24,111 nucleotides of DNA from Erythrobacter donghaensis (GTDB taxonomy: Bacteria; Pseudomonadota; Alphaproteobacteria; Sphingomonadales; Sphingomonadaceae), in contig NZ_LSJS01000266.1 in the NCBI RefSeq assembly GCF_001557325.1, positions 1-24,111 of the forward strand. The letters run 5' to 3'. Each line of letters opens with the position of its first letter. The stretch's first letter is position 1. The notes beneath the pieces were generated by a model. The model saw only the letters and a list, made by a program, of their open reading frames with translations, ran no database searches and was not told where the DNA came from. Below are positions 17,347 through 24,111 of the stretch, in pieces. Made by a program: the position numbers and the translations under genes.

Positions 17347-19709
17347 CAGCCCTCGTCGGTTTCGGTCTCGGGCTTCTTCGCAGCAGCGCCCTTCTTCTTC
17401 ATCGAGACCTTCTTCGCCGGCTTCACCTTGGGCGGGGCCGGGGTCATCTCGAAGGCGGGCTTGCCGTCCTTGATGCTGACATGGACCTCGCCGCCATCGG
17501 CCAGCTTGCCGAACAGCAGTTCCTCGGCGAGCGGCTGCTTGATCTTTTCCTGGATCAGGCGGGCCATGGGGCGGGCGCCGTAGAGCTTGTCGTAGCCCTT
17601 GTCGGCGAGCCAGCCGCGCGCATCGCTGTCGAACTGGATGTGGACGTTCTGTTCGGCCAGCTGCAGTTCGAGCTGGAGGATGAACTTGTCGACCACCCGC
17701 GCCACGGTGCTCTTGCCGAGATAGGCGAAGGGCACGATCGCGTCGAGACGGTTGCGGAATTCGGGGGTGAACATCTTCTTCACCGCCTCGTCGCCCGCGT
17801 CTTCCTTCGACACGTCGCCGAAACCGATGCCCTGCCGCGCCATGTCGGCAGCGCCCGCATTGGTGGTCATGATGAGCACCACGTTGCGGAAATCGACCGT
17901 CTTGCCGTGGTGATCGGTGAGCCGCCCGTTGTCCATCACCTGCAACAGGATGTTGAACAGGTCCGGGTGCGCCTTCTCGATCTCGTCGAGCAGCAGCACG
18001 CAATGCGGGTTCTGGTCGACCGCATCGGTGAGCAACCCGCCCTGATCATAGCCGACATAGCCCGGAGGCGCGCCGATCAGGCGGCTGACCGAGTGGCGCT
18101 CCATGTATTCGGACATGTCGAAGCGCTTCAGTTCGATCCCCATGATGGTGGCGAGCTGGCGGGCGACCTCGGTCTTGCCGACGCCGGTGGGGCCGGAGAA
18201 CAGGAAGCTCCCGATTGGCTTGTCCGGATCGCGCAGGCCCGCACGGCTGAGCTTCATGGCGGTGGCAAGGCGCACGATCGCATCGTCCTGCCCGAACACC
18301 ACGTGCTTCAGATCGCGTTCGAGGTTCTCGAGCGCCTTCTTGTCGTCCTTGCTGACCGACTTGGGAGGGATGCGCGCCATCGTCGCGATCACCTGTTCGA
18401 TCTCGCGCGCGGTGATGGTCTTCTTGCGGCGGCTGGGGGGCACCAGCATCTGCATCGCGCCGACCTCGTCGATCACGTCGATCGCCTTGTCGGGCAGCTT
18501 GCGGTCGTTGATGTAGCGCGCCGAGAGCTCGACCGCGGTCTTGATCGCATCGGGGGTGTACTTGACCTTGTGGTGATCCTCGAAGGCGGTGCGCAGACCC
18601 TTGAGGATCTTGATCGTGTCCTCGATGGTCGGCTCGTTCACGTCGATCTTCTGGAACCGGCGCAGCAGCGCGCGGTCCTTCTCGAAGTGGTTGCGGAACT
18701 CCTTGTAGGTGGTCGAGCCGATGCAGCGGATCGCGCCCGACGACAGGGCCGGCTTCAGCAGGTTCGAGGCGTCCATCGCCCCCCCGCTGGTCGCGCCCGC
18801 GCCGATCACGGTGTGGATCTCGTCGATGAACAGCACCGCGTGCGGCATGGCTTCGAGTTCGGTCACGACCTGCTTCAGGCGCTCCTCGAAGTCGCCGCGA
18901 TAGCGGGTGCCCGCCAGCAGCGCGCCCATGTCGAGCGAATAGATCACCGCTTCCTGCAACACCTCGGGCACATCGCCCTCGACGATCTTGCGCGCCAGGC
19001 CCTCGGCAATCGCGGTCTTGCCGACGCCCGGATCGCCGACATAGAGCGGGTTGTTCTTGGAGCGGCGGCACAGGATCTGGATCGTCCGGTCGACCTCGGG
19101 CCCGCGGCCGATCAGCGGGTCGATCTTGCCGGCCTCGGCCTTGGCGTTCAAGTTGACGGTGAACTGGTCGAGCGCGGTCTCCTTCTTGTTGCCGCCGCTC
19201 TCCTTGCTCTGCTGCGTCGCCTCTTCGGCCTTGTCGGTGCCCTGCGGGGTCTTGCTCTCGATCTGGCGGCCGCCCTTGCCGATGCCGTGGCTGATATAGC
19301 TCACCGCGTCGAGGCGGCTCATGTCCTGCTGCTGGAGGAAATAGACCGCGTAGGAATCACGCTCCGAGAACAGCGCGACCAGCACGTTGGCGCCGGTGAC
19401 GGTGTCCTTGCCCGAGGACTGGACATGCAGGATCGCGCGCTGGATCACCCGCTGGAAGCCGGCCGTGGGCTGCGGATCGGCCCCGTCCTCGGTCTTAAGT
19501 GATTGATATTCCTGATCAAGATACTGCTTCACCACCTCGCCGAGCTCGGCCAGGTCGACCCCGCAGGCGGCCATCACCTGCGCGGCATCCTCGTCGTCGA
19601 TCAGCGCCAGCAGCAGGTGTTCGAGCGTGGCATATTCGTGCCGCCGCTCGGACGCGTTGCCGAGCGCGTTGTGCAGCGTGCGTTCGAGGTTCTGGGCGAA
19701 GCTGGGCAT
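17346..19709 (-). CDS. clpA: ATP-dependent Clp protease ATP-binding subunit ClpA
   Basis: The 787-aa AAA+ unfoldase feeds substrates to ClpP in the cytoplasm. It has a Clp N-domain (about 1-145), a linker, and two ATPase modules with Walker A GDPGVGKT (225-232) and GPTGVGKT (506-513); Walker B DE 296-297 and LLLDE (about 573-577). The ClpP-docking IGF loop is at 629-631 (QGIGFGD). There is no ClpB-type coiled-coil insertion, which separates it from ClpB. The C-terminus carries an extra Lys/Pro/Ala-rich tail of about 30 residues. The ATG at 19709 has AGAGG upstream. The adaptor gene clpS is not in the window. No heat-shock promoter is evident before it. Confidence 0.96.
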   Translation of the reverse strand: MPSFAQNLERTLHNALGNASERRHEYATLEHLLLALIDDEDAAQVMAACGVDLAELGEVVKQYLDQEYQSLKTEDGADPQPTAGFQRVIQRAILHVQSSGKDTVTGANVLVALFSERDSYAVYFLQQQDMSRLDAVSYISHGIGKGGRQIESKTPQGTDKAEEATQQSKESGGNKKETALDQFTVNLNAKAEAGKIDPLIGRGPEVDRTIQILCRRSKNNPLYVGDPGVGKTAIAEGLARKIVEGDVPEVLQEAVIYSLDMGALLAGTRYRGDFEERLKQVVTELEAMPHAVLFIDEIHTVIGAGATSGGAMDASNLLKPALSSGAIRCIGSTTYKEFRNHFEKDRALLRRFQKIDVNEPTIEDTIKILKGLRTAFEDHHKVKYTPDAIKTAVELSARYINDRKLPDKAIDVIDEVGAMQMLVPPSRRKKTITAREIEQVIATMARIPPKSVSKDDKKALENLERDLKHVVFGQDDAIVRLATAMKLSRAGLRDPDKPIGSFLFSGPTGVGKTEVARQLATIMGIELKRFDMSEYMERHSVSRLIGAPPGYVGYDQGGLLTDAVDQNPHCVLLLDEIEKAHPDLFNILLQVMDNGRLTDHHGKTVDFRNVVLIMTTNAGAADMARQGIGFGDVSKEDAGDEAVKKMFTPEFRNRLDAIVPFAYLGKSTVARVVDKFILQLELQLAEQNVHIQFDSDARGWLADKGYDKLYGARPMARLIQEKIKQPLAEELLFGKLADGGEVHVSIKDGKPAFEMTPAPPKVKPAKKVSMKKKGAAAKKPETETDEG

Positions 19710-19837
19710 GGGGGGCCTCTATCTGCGGGTGAATGCCCGTGGCGAAGGGGCGGAGAGAGCCTGTTTCCGACAATATGGGTGGACGCCGGGGAATTGCGAA
19801 TCCCTTGGTCGCATCGCGGAAGAACTACCTAGGCGGT

Positions 19838-20041
19838 TCATCCCCCGCCCTTCCCGAACAGCGCGTCGGCAGCGGCGCGGTGCGCGGCGGCCTTGGCGCG
19901 GTGGGCGGAAACGCGGGCGATTTCAGCCTCGAGCAGGGCAATGCGCGCATCGAGTTCGGCCTGCGAATAGGGGCCGAGGTCCTCGGTAGCGAGGCGACTT
20001 GCGGCATCTCCGACAGGCCGGGGGCGATCGGGTTCTTCCAT
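19838..20041 (-). CDS. DUF1192 family small protein
   Basis: The 67-aa protein shows the DUF1192 pattern: LGPYSQAELDARIALLEAEI followed by ARVSAHRAKAAAHRAAADALFGKG. The middle forms a short amphipathic or coiled-coil helix. The function is unknown; such genes often sit divergent from a quinone oxidoreductase in alphaproteobacteria, as here. The ATG at 20041 has only a very close GAGG (two bases away), so ribosome binding may not be canonical. The 128 bp between it and clpA show no clear terminator, so it may run into clpA. Confidence 0.82.
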   Translation of the reverse strand: MEEPDRPRPVGDAASRLATEDLGPYSQAELDARIALLEAEIARVSAHRAKAAAHRAAADALFGKGGG

Positions 20042-20049
20042 TGCCTCGC

Positions 20050-20078
20050 AGCATCCGCCCCAAGCGGCTTGCTGTCAA
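20050..20078 (-). promoter_or_regulatory. Promoter candidate for DUF1192, possibly leaderless
   Basis: On the minus strand TTGACA (20078-20073), 17 bases, then GATGCT (20055-20050) lies so close to the ATG at 20041 that transcription would start within a few bases of the start codon. The -35 is perfect; the -10 matches only three of six positions. Confidence 0.35.
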
Positions 20079-20097
20079 TCGGCGAGACGGTTATTCG
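20069..20097 (+). promoter_or_regulatory. Sigma-70-like promoter candidate for the quinone oxidoreductase
   Basis: TTGCTG (20069-20074), a 17-base spacer, then TATTCG (20092-20097) lies about 80 bases before the ATG at 20178. Its -35 overlaps the -35 of the divergent DUF1192 promoter candidate, so the two may compete. Confidence 0.35.
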
Positions 20098-20177
20098 CGG
20101 GACGAACCTTGGTTAATTTTGCGCTTGCGGGGACGACGGGAATGGGGGCGAGTGGCAGTCCGGGTGTACCGGAGACC

Positions 20178-21164
20178 ATGCAATCGATCGGGTTCGATGC
20201 CCCTGGCGGACCCGAGGTGCTGCGCCTCCAGACCAGCCCCGTGCCGCGCCTGCGCCCCGACGATGTGCTGATCCGCGTCGCCTATGCCGGGGTCAACCGC
20301 CCCGATTGCCTCCAGCGGGCCGGGCTCTACCCCCCGCCGCCGGGCGCTTCGCCGCTGCTGGGGCTCGAGGTTGCGGGCGAGATCGTGATGGTGGGCAGCG
20401 AAGTCCCGCGCGAGATGATCGGACAGCACGTCGCCGCGCTCACCCCGGGCGGGGGCTATGCCGAATATTGCGCCGCGCACTGGCAGCACTGCCTGCCGGT
20501 GCCCTCGGGCATGCTCCTCGCCGAGGCCGCGGCGATCCCCGAGACGCTGTTCACGGTGTGGCACAACCTGTTCGAGCGCGGCCTTGCGCGCGATGGCGAG
20601 CGCGTGTTGGTCCACGGCGGGACGAGCGGCATCGGCACGACCGCGATCCTGCTCGCCAAGGCCTTCGACATGGAGGTGATCGTGACCTGCGGCGATGCCG
20701 CCAAGTGCGCCGCCGCAAGCCGGATCGGCGCTACCCACGCGATCAATTACCGCGAGCAGGATTTCGTCGAGGCGGTGCTGGCGCACACCGGCGGCAAGGG
20801 CGTCGACATCGTGCTCGACATGGTCTCGGGCGATTATGTCGCCCGGAACCTCAAGTGCCTCGCCGAGGACGGCCGCCACGTGACCATCGCGGTGCTCGGC
20901 GGCACGCGGGCCGAGGTGAACATGGCGCAGATCATGATGCGCCGCCTGACGCTCACCGGATCGACCCTGCGACCGCGCTCCGACAGCTTCAAGGCCGCGC
21001 TCGCCGACGAGATCGCCGAGAACGCCTGGCCGCTGTTCGCCGACGGCGAGATCGCGCCGGTGATGGACATGAGCTTCCCCCTCGCCGAAGCCGCCGCCGC
21101 CCATGCGCGGATGGAGGCGGGCGAGCATGTCGGCAAGATCGTGCTCGAGGTGGCCGGTGGGTGA
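20178..21164 (+). CDS. NAD(P)H-quinone oxidoreductase, PIG3/zeta-crystallin type
   Basis: The 328-aa zinc-free medium-chain dehydrogenase/reductase family protein matches the PIG3-like quinone oxidoreductases. It has a GroES-like N-domain (MQSIGFDAPGGPEVLRL, YAGVNRPDCLQRAGLYPPPPGAS) and a Rossmann domain with VHGGTSGIG (145-153), a dinucleotide-binding loop typical of NADPH use. It would reduce quinones or enone-type compounds in the cytoplasm. The ATG at 20178 has GGAG just upstream and gives the family's usual N-terminus; in-frame starts further up are less likely. The last 8 bases overlap the GTG start of the glutathione S-transferase, suggesting joint electrophile defence. Confidence 0.92.
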   Translation: MQSIGFDAPGGPEVLRLQTSPVPRLRPDDVLIRVAYAGVNRPDCLQRAGLYPPPPGASPLLGLEVAGEIVMVGSEVPREMIGQHVAALTPGGGYAEYCAAHWQHCLPVPSGMLLAEAAAIPETLFTVWHNLFERGLARDGERVLVHGGTSGIGTTAILLAKAFDMEVIVTCGDAAKCAAASRIGATHAINYREQDFVEAVLAHTGGKGVDIVLDMVSGDYVARNLKCLAEDGRHVTIAVLGGTRAEVNMAQIMMRRLTLTGSTLRPRSDSFKAALADEIAENAWPLFADGEIAPVMDMSFPLAEAAAAHARMEAGEHVGKIVLEVAGG

Positions 21165-21786
21165 GGCGCTCACCCTCCACGAGGATCCCCGCAGCGGCAA
21201 CTGCTACAAGATCCGCCTGACCGCCGCGCTGCTCGGCCTGCCACTGTCGGTGCGCGGCTACGACATCATGAAGGGCGAGACCCGCACGCCGGAGTTTCTC
21301 GGCACGGTCAACGCCAATGGCCGCATTCCGGTGCTCCAGATCGGCGAAGGGGAGGGCGCGCGTTTCCTGCCCGAGAGCAATGCTGCCTGCTGGTATCTCG
21401 CCAAGGGTTCGGCGCTGATCCCGACGGATCGCTTCGGCGAGGCCGATTGCCTGCGCTGGATGTTCTTCGAGCAGTACAGCCACGAACCCAATGTCGCCAC
21501 GCTGCGCTTCTGGCTGCGCTTCGTGGGCGAGGCGAACCTTTCGCCCGAGCAGCGCGCGCAGATCATGGCCAAGCGCATGGCGGGCTGCGCGGCGCTTGCG
21601 CTGATGGACAAGCATCTGGAAGGTCACGCCTTCTTCTGCGGCGATGCCCCGACGCTCGCCGATATCGCGCTGTTTGCCTACACCCATGTCGCCGAAGAGG
21701 GCGGCTTCGGCCTTGGCGATTACAAGGCAGTGCAGGCATGGATCGCGCGGATCGAAGGGCTCGCCGGTTTCGTCCCGATGGACTGA
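21157..21786 (+). CDS. Glutathione S-transferase family protein
   Basis: The 209-aa protein has a thioredoxin-fold N-domain with RSGNCYKIRL (12-21) at the glutathione site, the cis-proline segment NGRIPVL (54-60) and ESNA (73-76), which normally contacts the gamma-glutamyl part of glutathione. An all-helical C-domain follows, with DAPTLADIALFAY near the end. It conjugates or reduces electrophiles with glutathione; the true substrate is unknown. The start is a GTG at 21157 overlapping the oxidoreductase stop by 8 bases; no ATG in this frame gives a sensible N-terminus. Confidence 0.92.
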   Translation: MGEALTLHEDPRSGNCYKIRLTAALLGLPLSVRGYDIMKGETRTPEFLGTVNANGRIPVLQIGEGEGARFLPESNAACWYLAKGSALIPTDRFGEADCLRWMFFEQYSHEPNVATLRFWLRFVGEANLSPEQRAQIMAKRMAGCAALALMDKHLEGHAFFCGDAPTLADIALFAYTHVAEEGGFGLGDYKAVQAWIARIEGLAGFVPMD

Positions 21787-21790
21787 CCGA

Positions 21791-21811
21791 TCGACTGGCG
21801 GCAGCCATCGA
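21791..21811 (+). terminator. Terminator-like hairpin after the GST gene
   Basis: TCGA, one bulged C, then TGGC pairs with GCCATCGA across a GGCA loop, five bases after the GST stop. There is no T-run, so it is not a textbook intrinsic terminator, but it separates the GST gene from the Pho-box region. Confidence 0.3.
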
Positions 21812-21845
21812 CGGACGCTTGCATGACCCGCTTGATTTGTCGCGC

Positions 21846-21863
21846 GACAGTCATATTCTGGTC
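21846..21863 (+). promoter_or_regulatory. Pho box 1 (PhoB-binding site candidate)
   Basis: CAGTCAT (21846-21852), ATTC, TGGTCAT (21857-21863) are two direct heptamers 11 bp apart. Each differs by one base from the Pho-box unit CTGTCAT, and the 4-base spacer is AT-rich as in the consensus. The site lies about 140 bases before the plcP-like start. Confidence 0.65.
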
Positions 21864-21922
21864 ATGACAACACCAGCAAGAGTCATGTTTGAATCGTGCG
21901 CCTTTCGGAAAATGACGCGAAA

Positions 21923-21951
21923 CCGTCATTTGCCTGTGAGTCGGCTGTAAC
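21923..21951 (+). promoter_or_regulatory. Pho box 2, three tandem heptamers (PhoB-binding site candidate)
   Basis: CCGTCAT (21923-21929), CTGTGAG (21934-21940) and CTGTAAC (21945-21951) repeat at exact 11-bp steps with 4-base spacers. They match CTGTCAT at 6, 5 and 5 positions. A perfect CTGTCAT follows at 21958-21964 with a 13-bp step. The array lies 50-78 bases upstream of the plcP-like start codon, a normal activator position. Confidence 0.65.
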
Positions 21952-22000
21952 AATTGGCTGTCATGGGGATCGGACGAGACATGACACTCGAGGGTTATTC

Positions 22001-22918
22001 ATGACCAGTGCCGACCTCTCCGACCTGATCAGCGACAACATTGCCAGCTTCCCGGGCACTGCGCCCCGTATCCCCGAGCCCGAAGGCAACGCGCGCCGCT
22101 CGTACCGGACCGTGTGGATCAGCGACGTCCACCTCGGCACCAAGGGCTGCAATGCCGAGCTGCTGATCGACTTCCTCGACAATGTCGACAGCGAGACCAT
22201 GTATCTCGTCGGCGACATCATCGACGGTTGGCGCCTGAAGAAGAAGTTCTACTGGCCCTCCGCCCACAACGACATCGTCTGGCGCATCATGAAGCGCGCT
22301 CGCCGCGGCACCCGGGTGGTCTACATCCCGGGCAACCACGACGAGATGTTCCGCCAGTTCACCGGATTAAACTTCGGCGGGATCGAGATCCGCCGCGCCG
22401 CCTTCCACGACACCGCCGACGGCCGCCGCCTGATGGTGCTCCACGGCGACGAGTTCGACGCGGTGATGCTCTCGCACCGCTGGCTCGCCTTCGTGGGCGA
22501 CCATGCCTACCACTTCATGATGAAGTGCAATGTCGCGGTGAACACCGTGCGGCGCTGGATGGGCAAGCCCTACTGGTCGCTCTCCAAGGCGGCCAAGCAC
22601 AAGGTCAAGAACGCGGTCGAGTTCATCGGCAAGTACGAGGAAGTCGTCGCCCGCGCCGCCGGCGAACGCGGGGTCGACGGCGTGGTGTGCGGGCACATCC
22701 ACACCGCCGAATTCCGCATGTTCGAGCACAACGGCAAGCCGGTCGAATACTGGAACGACGGCGACTGGGTCGAAGGCTGCAATGCGCTGGTCGAACACCA
22801 CGACGGACGCATGGAAATCCTCCACTGGCCCGAAGAGATGAAGCGCCGTGCCGAGGGCGAGGCTGCAAGGGCCGACGCTGCGGCGCCCGCATCGGATCCG
22901 GCGCGCGAGGCGGCGTGA
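22001..22918 (+). CDS. plcP: PlcP-like metallophosphoesterase (phospholipase C / LpxH-like family)
   Basis: The 305-aa calcineurin-type phosphoesterase has all metal-binding motifs: SDVH (41-44), GDIIDGW (71-77), GNHDE (111-115), HGDEFD (148-153) and GHIH (231-234). It resembles UDP-2,3-diacylglucosamine pyrophosphatase (LpxH), but the PYWSLSKAAKHKVKNAVEFI segment and the NDGDWVE segment are those I associate with PlcP of Sinorhizobium and marine alphaproteobacteria. PlcP cleaves phospholipid head groups under phosphate limitation to give diacylglycerol. GAGGG lies six bases before the ATG. The Pho-box leader and the overlapping glycosyltransferase support PlcP over LpxH. No signal peptide is seen; action at the inner membrane surface is inferred. 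Confidence 0.8.
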   Translation: MTSADLSDLISDNIASFPGTAPRIPEPEGNARRSYRTVWISDVHLGTKGCNAELLIDFLDNVDSETMYLVGDIIDGWRLKKKFYWPSAHNDIVWRIMKRARRGTRVVYIPGNHDEMFRQFTGLNFGGIEIRRAAFHDTADGRRLMVLHGDEFDAVMLSHRWLAFVGDHAYHFMMKCNVAVNTVRRWMGKPYWSLSKAAKHKVKNAVEFIGKYEEVVARAAGERGVDGVVCGHIHTAEFRMFEHNGKPVEYWNDGDWVEGCNALVEHHDGRMEILHWPEEMKRRAEGEAARADAAAPASDPAREAA

Positions 22919-24036
22919 ACCGGCTGACGACGATCCCGACCGACAGCGCCTCGCCCGCCCCGGCTTCGATCGCTCCCTCGGGGCCCGCCCCTGCGTCGAT
23001 CGCCATCATCACCGACGCCTGGCACCCGCAGACCAACGGCGTGGTCCGCACGCTCTCGACCACCTGCGAGGTGCTGCGCGCCTGGGGGCACGAGGTCACG
23101 GTGATCAGCCCCGAAGGCTACCCCTCGATCCCCGCGCCGACCTATCCCGAGATCCGCCTCGCGCTCACCGCGCCGGGGGCGGTCGGGCGGCGGCTCGCGC
23201 AGATCAAGCCCGAGGCAGTGCACATCGCCACCGAGGGGCCCCTGGGCTTCGCCGCGCGGCGCTATTGCCTCCGCCGCAAGGTGCCTTTCACCACCGCCTA
23301 CCACACCCAGTTTCCCGATTACCTCGCGCGCCGCACCGGCCTGCCGGCGAGCGCCTTCTGGCCCTATATCCGCTGGTTCCACCGCCCGGCGCAGCGGATC
23401 ATGGTCGCGACCGAGACGATCCGCGCGCAATTGCGCGAACAGGGCCTGACCCAGCTCACCCACTGGAGCCGCGGCGTGGACCTCGCCTGCTTCTCCCCCG
23501 ATGCCCCGCCGCCGCCCGAATATGCCGGCCTCGAGGGCCCGATCCTGCTCTATGTCGGACGCGTCGCGGTGGAGAAGAACATCGAGGCCTTCCTCGCCTG
23601 CCCCTATCCCGGCTCCAAGGTGGTGGTGGGTGACGGCCCGGCCCGCGCGAGCCTCGCGGCGAAGTTTCCGGACGCGCTGTTCCTCGGAAAGCGCACGGGC
23701 GTGGAGCTCGCCGGGTGCTATGCCGGGGCGCAGGTCTTCGTCTTCCCGAGCCGCACCGACACCTTCGGCCTCGTGATGATCGAGGCGCTCGCCTGCGGCA
23801 CGCCGGTCGCCGCCTTCCCGGTGCCGGGCCCGCTCGACATCGTGACGAGCGAGGTCGGCGCGATGCACGACGATCTCACCCGCGCGATCGATGCCGCGCG
23901 CTATTGCGATCGCGGGACTTGCGCGGCCTATGGCGCGAGCTTTTCCTGGGACGCGGCGACGCGCCAGTTCCTGACCGGTCTTGTTGCGCTGGAAGAGGAT
24001 GAGGCGGTCAGCCTTCAAACTCCCGACGTTTTTTGA
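22915..24036 (+). CDS. GT4-family glycosyltransferase, probable diacylglycerol glycosyltransferase (Agt-like)
   Basis: The 373-aa protein is a GT-B fold, GT4 glycosyltransferase. The N-domain starts at ASIAIITDAWHPQTNGVVRT (28-46) and the donor-binding segment is FPSRTDTFGLVMIEALACG (277-295), where Asp stands at the usual first Glu of the E-x7-E motif. VSRG-like HWSRGVDL and LYVGRVAVEKNIEAFL are also typical. Similar enzymes make glycosyl-diacylglycerols or sulfolipid. The GTG start overlaps the plcP-like stop as GTGA, so the two are coupled, and I infer that it glycosylates the diacylglycerol released by PlcP. The first 28 residues are Pro/Ala-rich and contain PAPASIA twice. The sugar donor cannot be told from sequence. 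Confidence 0.85.
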   Translation: MNRLTTIPTDSASPAPASIAPSGPAPASIAIITDAWHPQTNGVVRTLSTTCEVLRAWGHEVTVISPEGYPSIPAPTYPEIRLALTAPGAVGRRLAQIKPEAVHIATEGPLGFAARRYCLRRKVPFTTAYHTQFPDYLARRTGLPASAFWPYIRWFHRPAQRIMVATETIRAQLREQGLTQLTHWSRGVDLACFSPDAPPPPEYAGLEGPILLYVGRVAVEKNIEAFLACPYPGSKVVVGDGPARASLAAKFPDALFLGKRTGVELAGCYAGAQVFVFPSRTDTFGLVMIEALACGTPVAAFPVPGPLDIVTSEVGAMHDDLTRAIDAARYCDRGTCAAYGASFSWDAATRQFLTGLVALEEDEAVSLQTPDVF

Positions 24037-24095
24037 TTCGCGGTCGCGCTGGCGCGCGACGCAGACCTCCCGCCCCGCCTCCCCACCCGGCCACC

Positions 24096-24110
24096 ATACC
24101 GTAAGGGTAT
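24096..24110. promoter_or_regulatory. ATACC-N5-GGTAT inverted repeat at the window edge
   Basis: ATACC (24096-24100), GTAAG, GGTAT (24106-24110) is a perfect 5-bp inverted repeat about 60 bases after the glycosyltransferase stop. The form suits a dimeric repressor such as a TetR-family protein for the next gene, which is outside the window. No terminator is evident between the glycosyltransferase and this site. Confidence 0.35.
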
Positions 24111-24111
24111 T

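Noticed and set aside
17325..19502. A 725-codon open frame on the plus strand
   Set aside because: It is the antisense shadow of clpA, which is complete with both ATPase modules. The translation resembles no family.
19710..19837. Heat-shock (RpoH-type) promoter before clpA
   Set aside because: CCATATTG-like sequence is present on the minus strand, but no CTTG-type -35 is at the right distance.
22570..24018. A 482-codon open frame on the minus strand
   Set aside because: It is antisense to the glycosyltransferase and the end of the plcP-like gene; its composition is that of a shadow frame.
24043..24060. GTCGCG/CGCGAC hairpin after the glycosyltransferase
   Set aside because: The stem is six GC pairs with no T-run after it, so it is not a convincing intrinsic terminator; such stems are common by chance in this base composition.

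Overview
The window is GC-rich, densely coded DNA from an alphaproteobacterium. It most resembles Sphingomonadales, probably the Erythrobacter/Porphyrobacter group. I infer this from the gene families and their order (Suv3-like helicase, S4 protein, FdxA, CarD; DUF1192 divergent from a PIG3-type quinone reductase), an Mg-type HemB, the alphaproteobacterial DNA-ligase repair set, and a dispersed palindromic repeat beginning GTCATTGCGAG. No rRNA, tRNA, CRISPR array, transposase or phage gene is visible. Most of the window is ordinary chromosomal backbone.

Layout: 1-690 (minus) is the start of a DUF2807 lipoprotein. 831-5126 (minus) is a helicase, S4, fdxA, carD cluster ending in a clear terminator. 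5331-12896 (plus) is a long, tightly packed row: M23 peptidase, hemB, three overlapping GNAT acetyltransferases, a membrane-fused spermidine-synthase-like protein, a gamma-carbonic-anhydrase-like protein and a DUF167 protein. 12893-13547 (minus) holds a DUF1993 gene followed by what looks like the stump of a DUF1275 gene. A 102-bp palindromic repeat (13627-13728) precedes an ATP-dependent DNA ligase (13740-15338, minus). The partner exonuclease (15786-16796, minus) is separated from the ligase by a small secreted-protein gene on the opposite strand. 16837-20041 (minus) carries a secreted protein coupled to clpA, and a DUF1192 gene. 20178-21786 (plus) has a quinone oxidoreductase overlapping a glutathione S-transferase.

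The most interesting region is 21787-24036. A metallophosphoesterase closely resembling the phospholipase C PlcP overlaps a GT4 glycosyltransferase by four bases. The leader upstream carries two clusters of CTGTCAT-like heptamers at the 11-bp spacing of PhoB Pho boxes. This fits a phosphate-starvation lipid-remodelling operon: PlcP would release diacylglycerol from phospholipids and the glycosyltransferase would turn it into a phosphorus-free glycolipid. The principle is known from other alphaproteobacteria; its presence and control here are inferred from sequence.

Smaller signals include a near-consensus CtrA box upstream of the M23 peptidase, candidate operators before the DUF2807 gene and before the small secreted-protein gene, a possible leaderless DUF1192 transcript, and an inverted repeat at the right edge.
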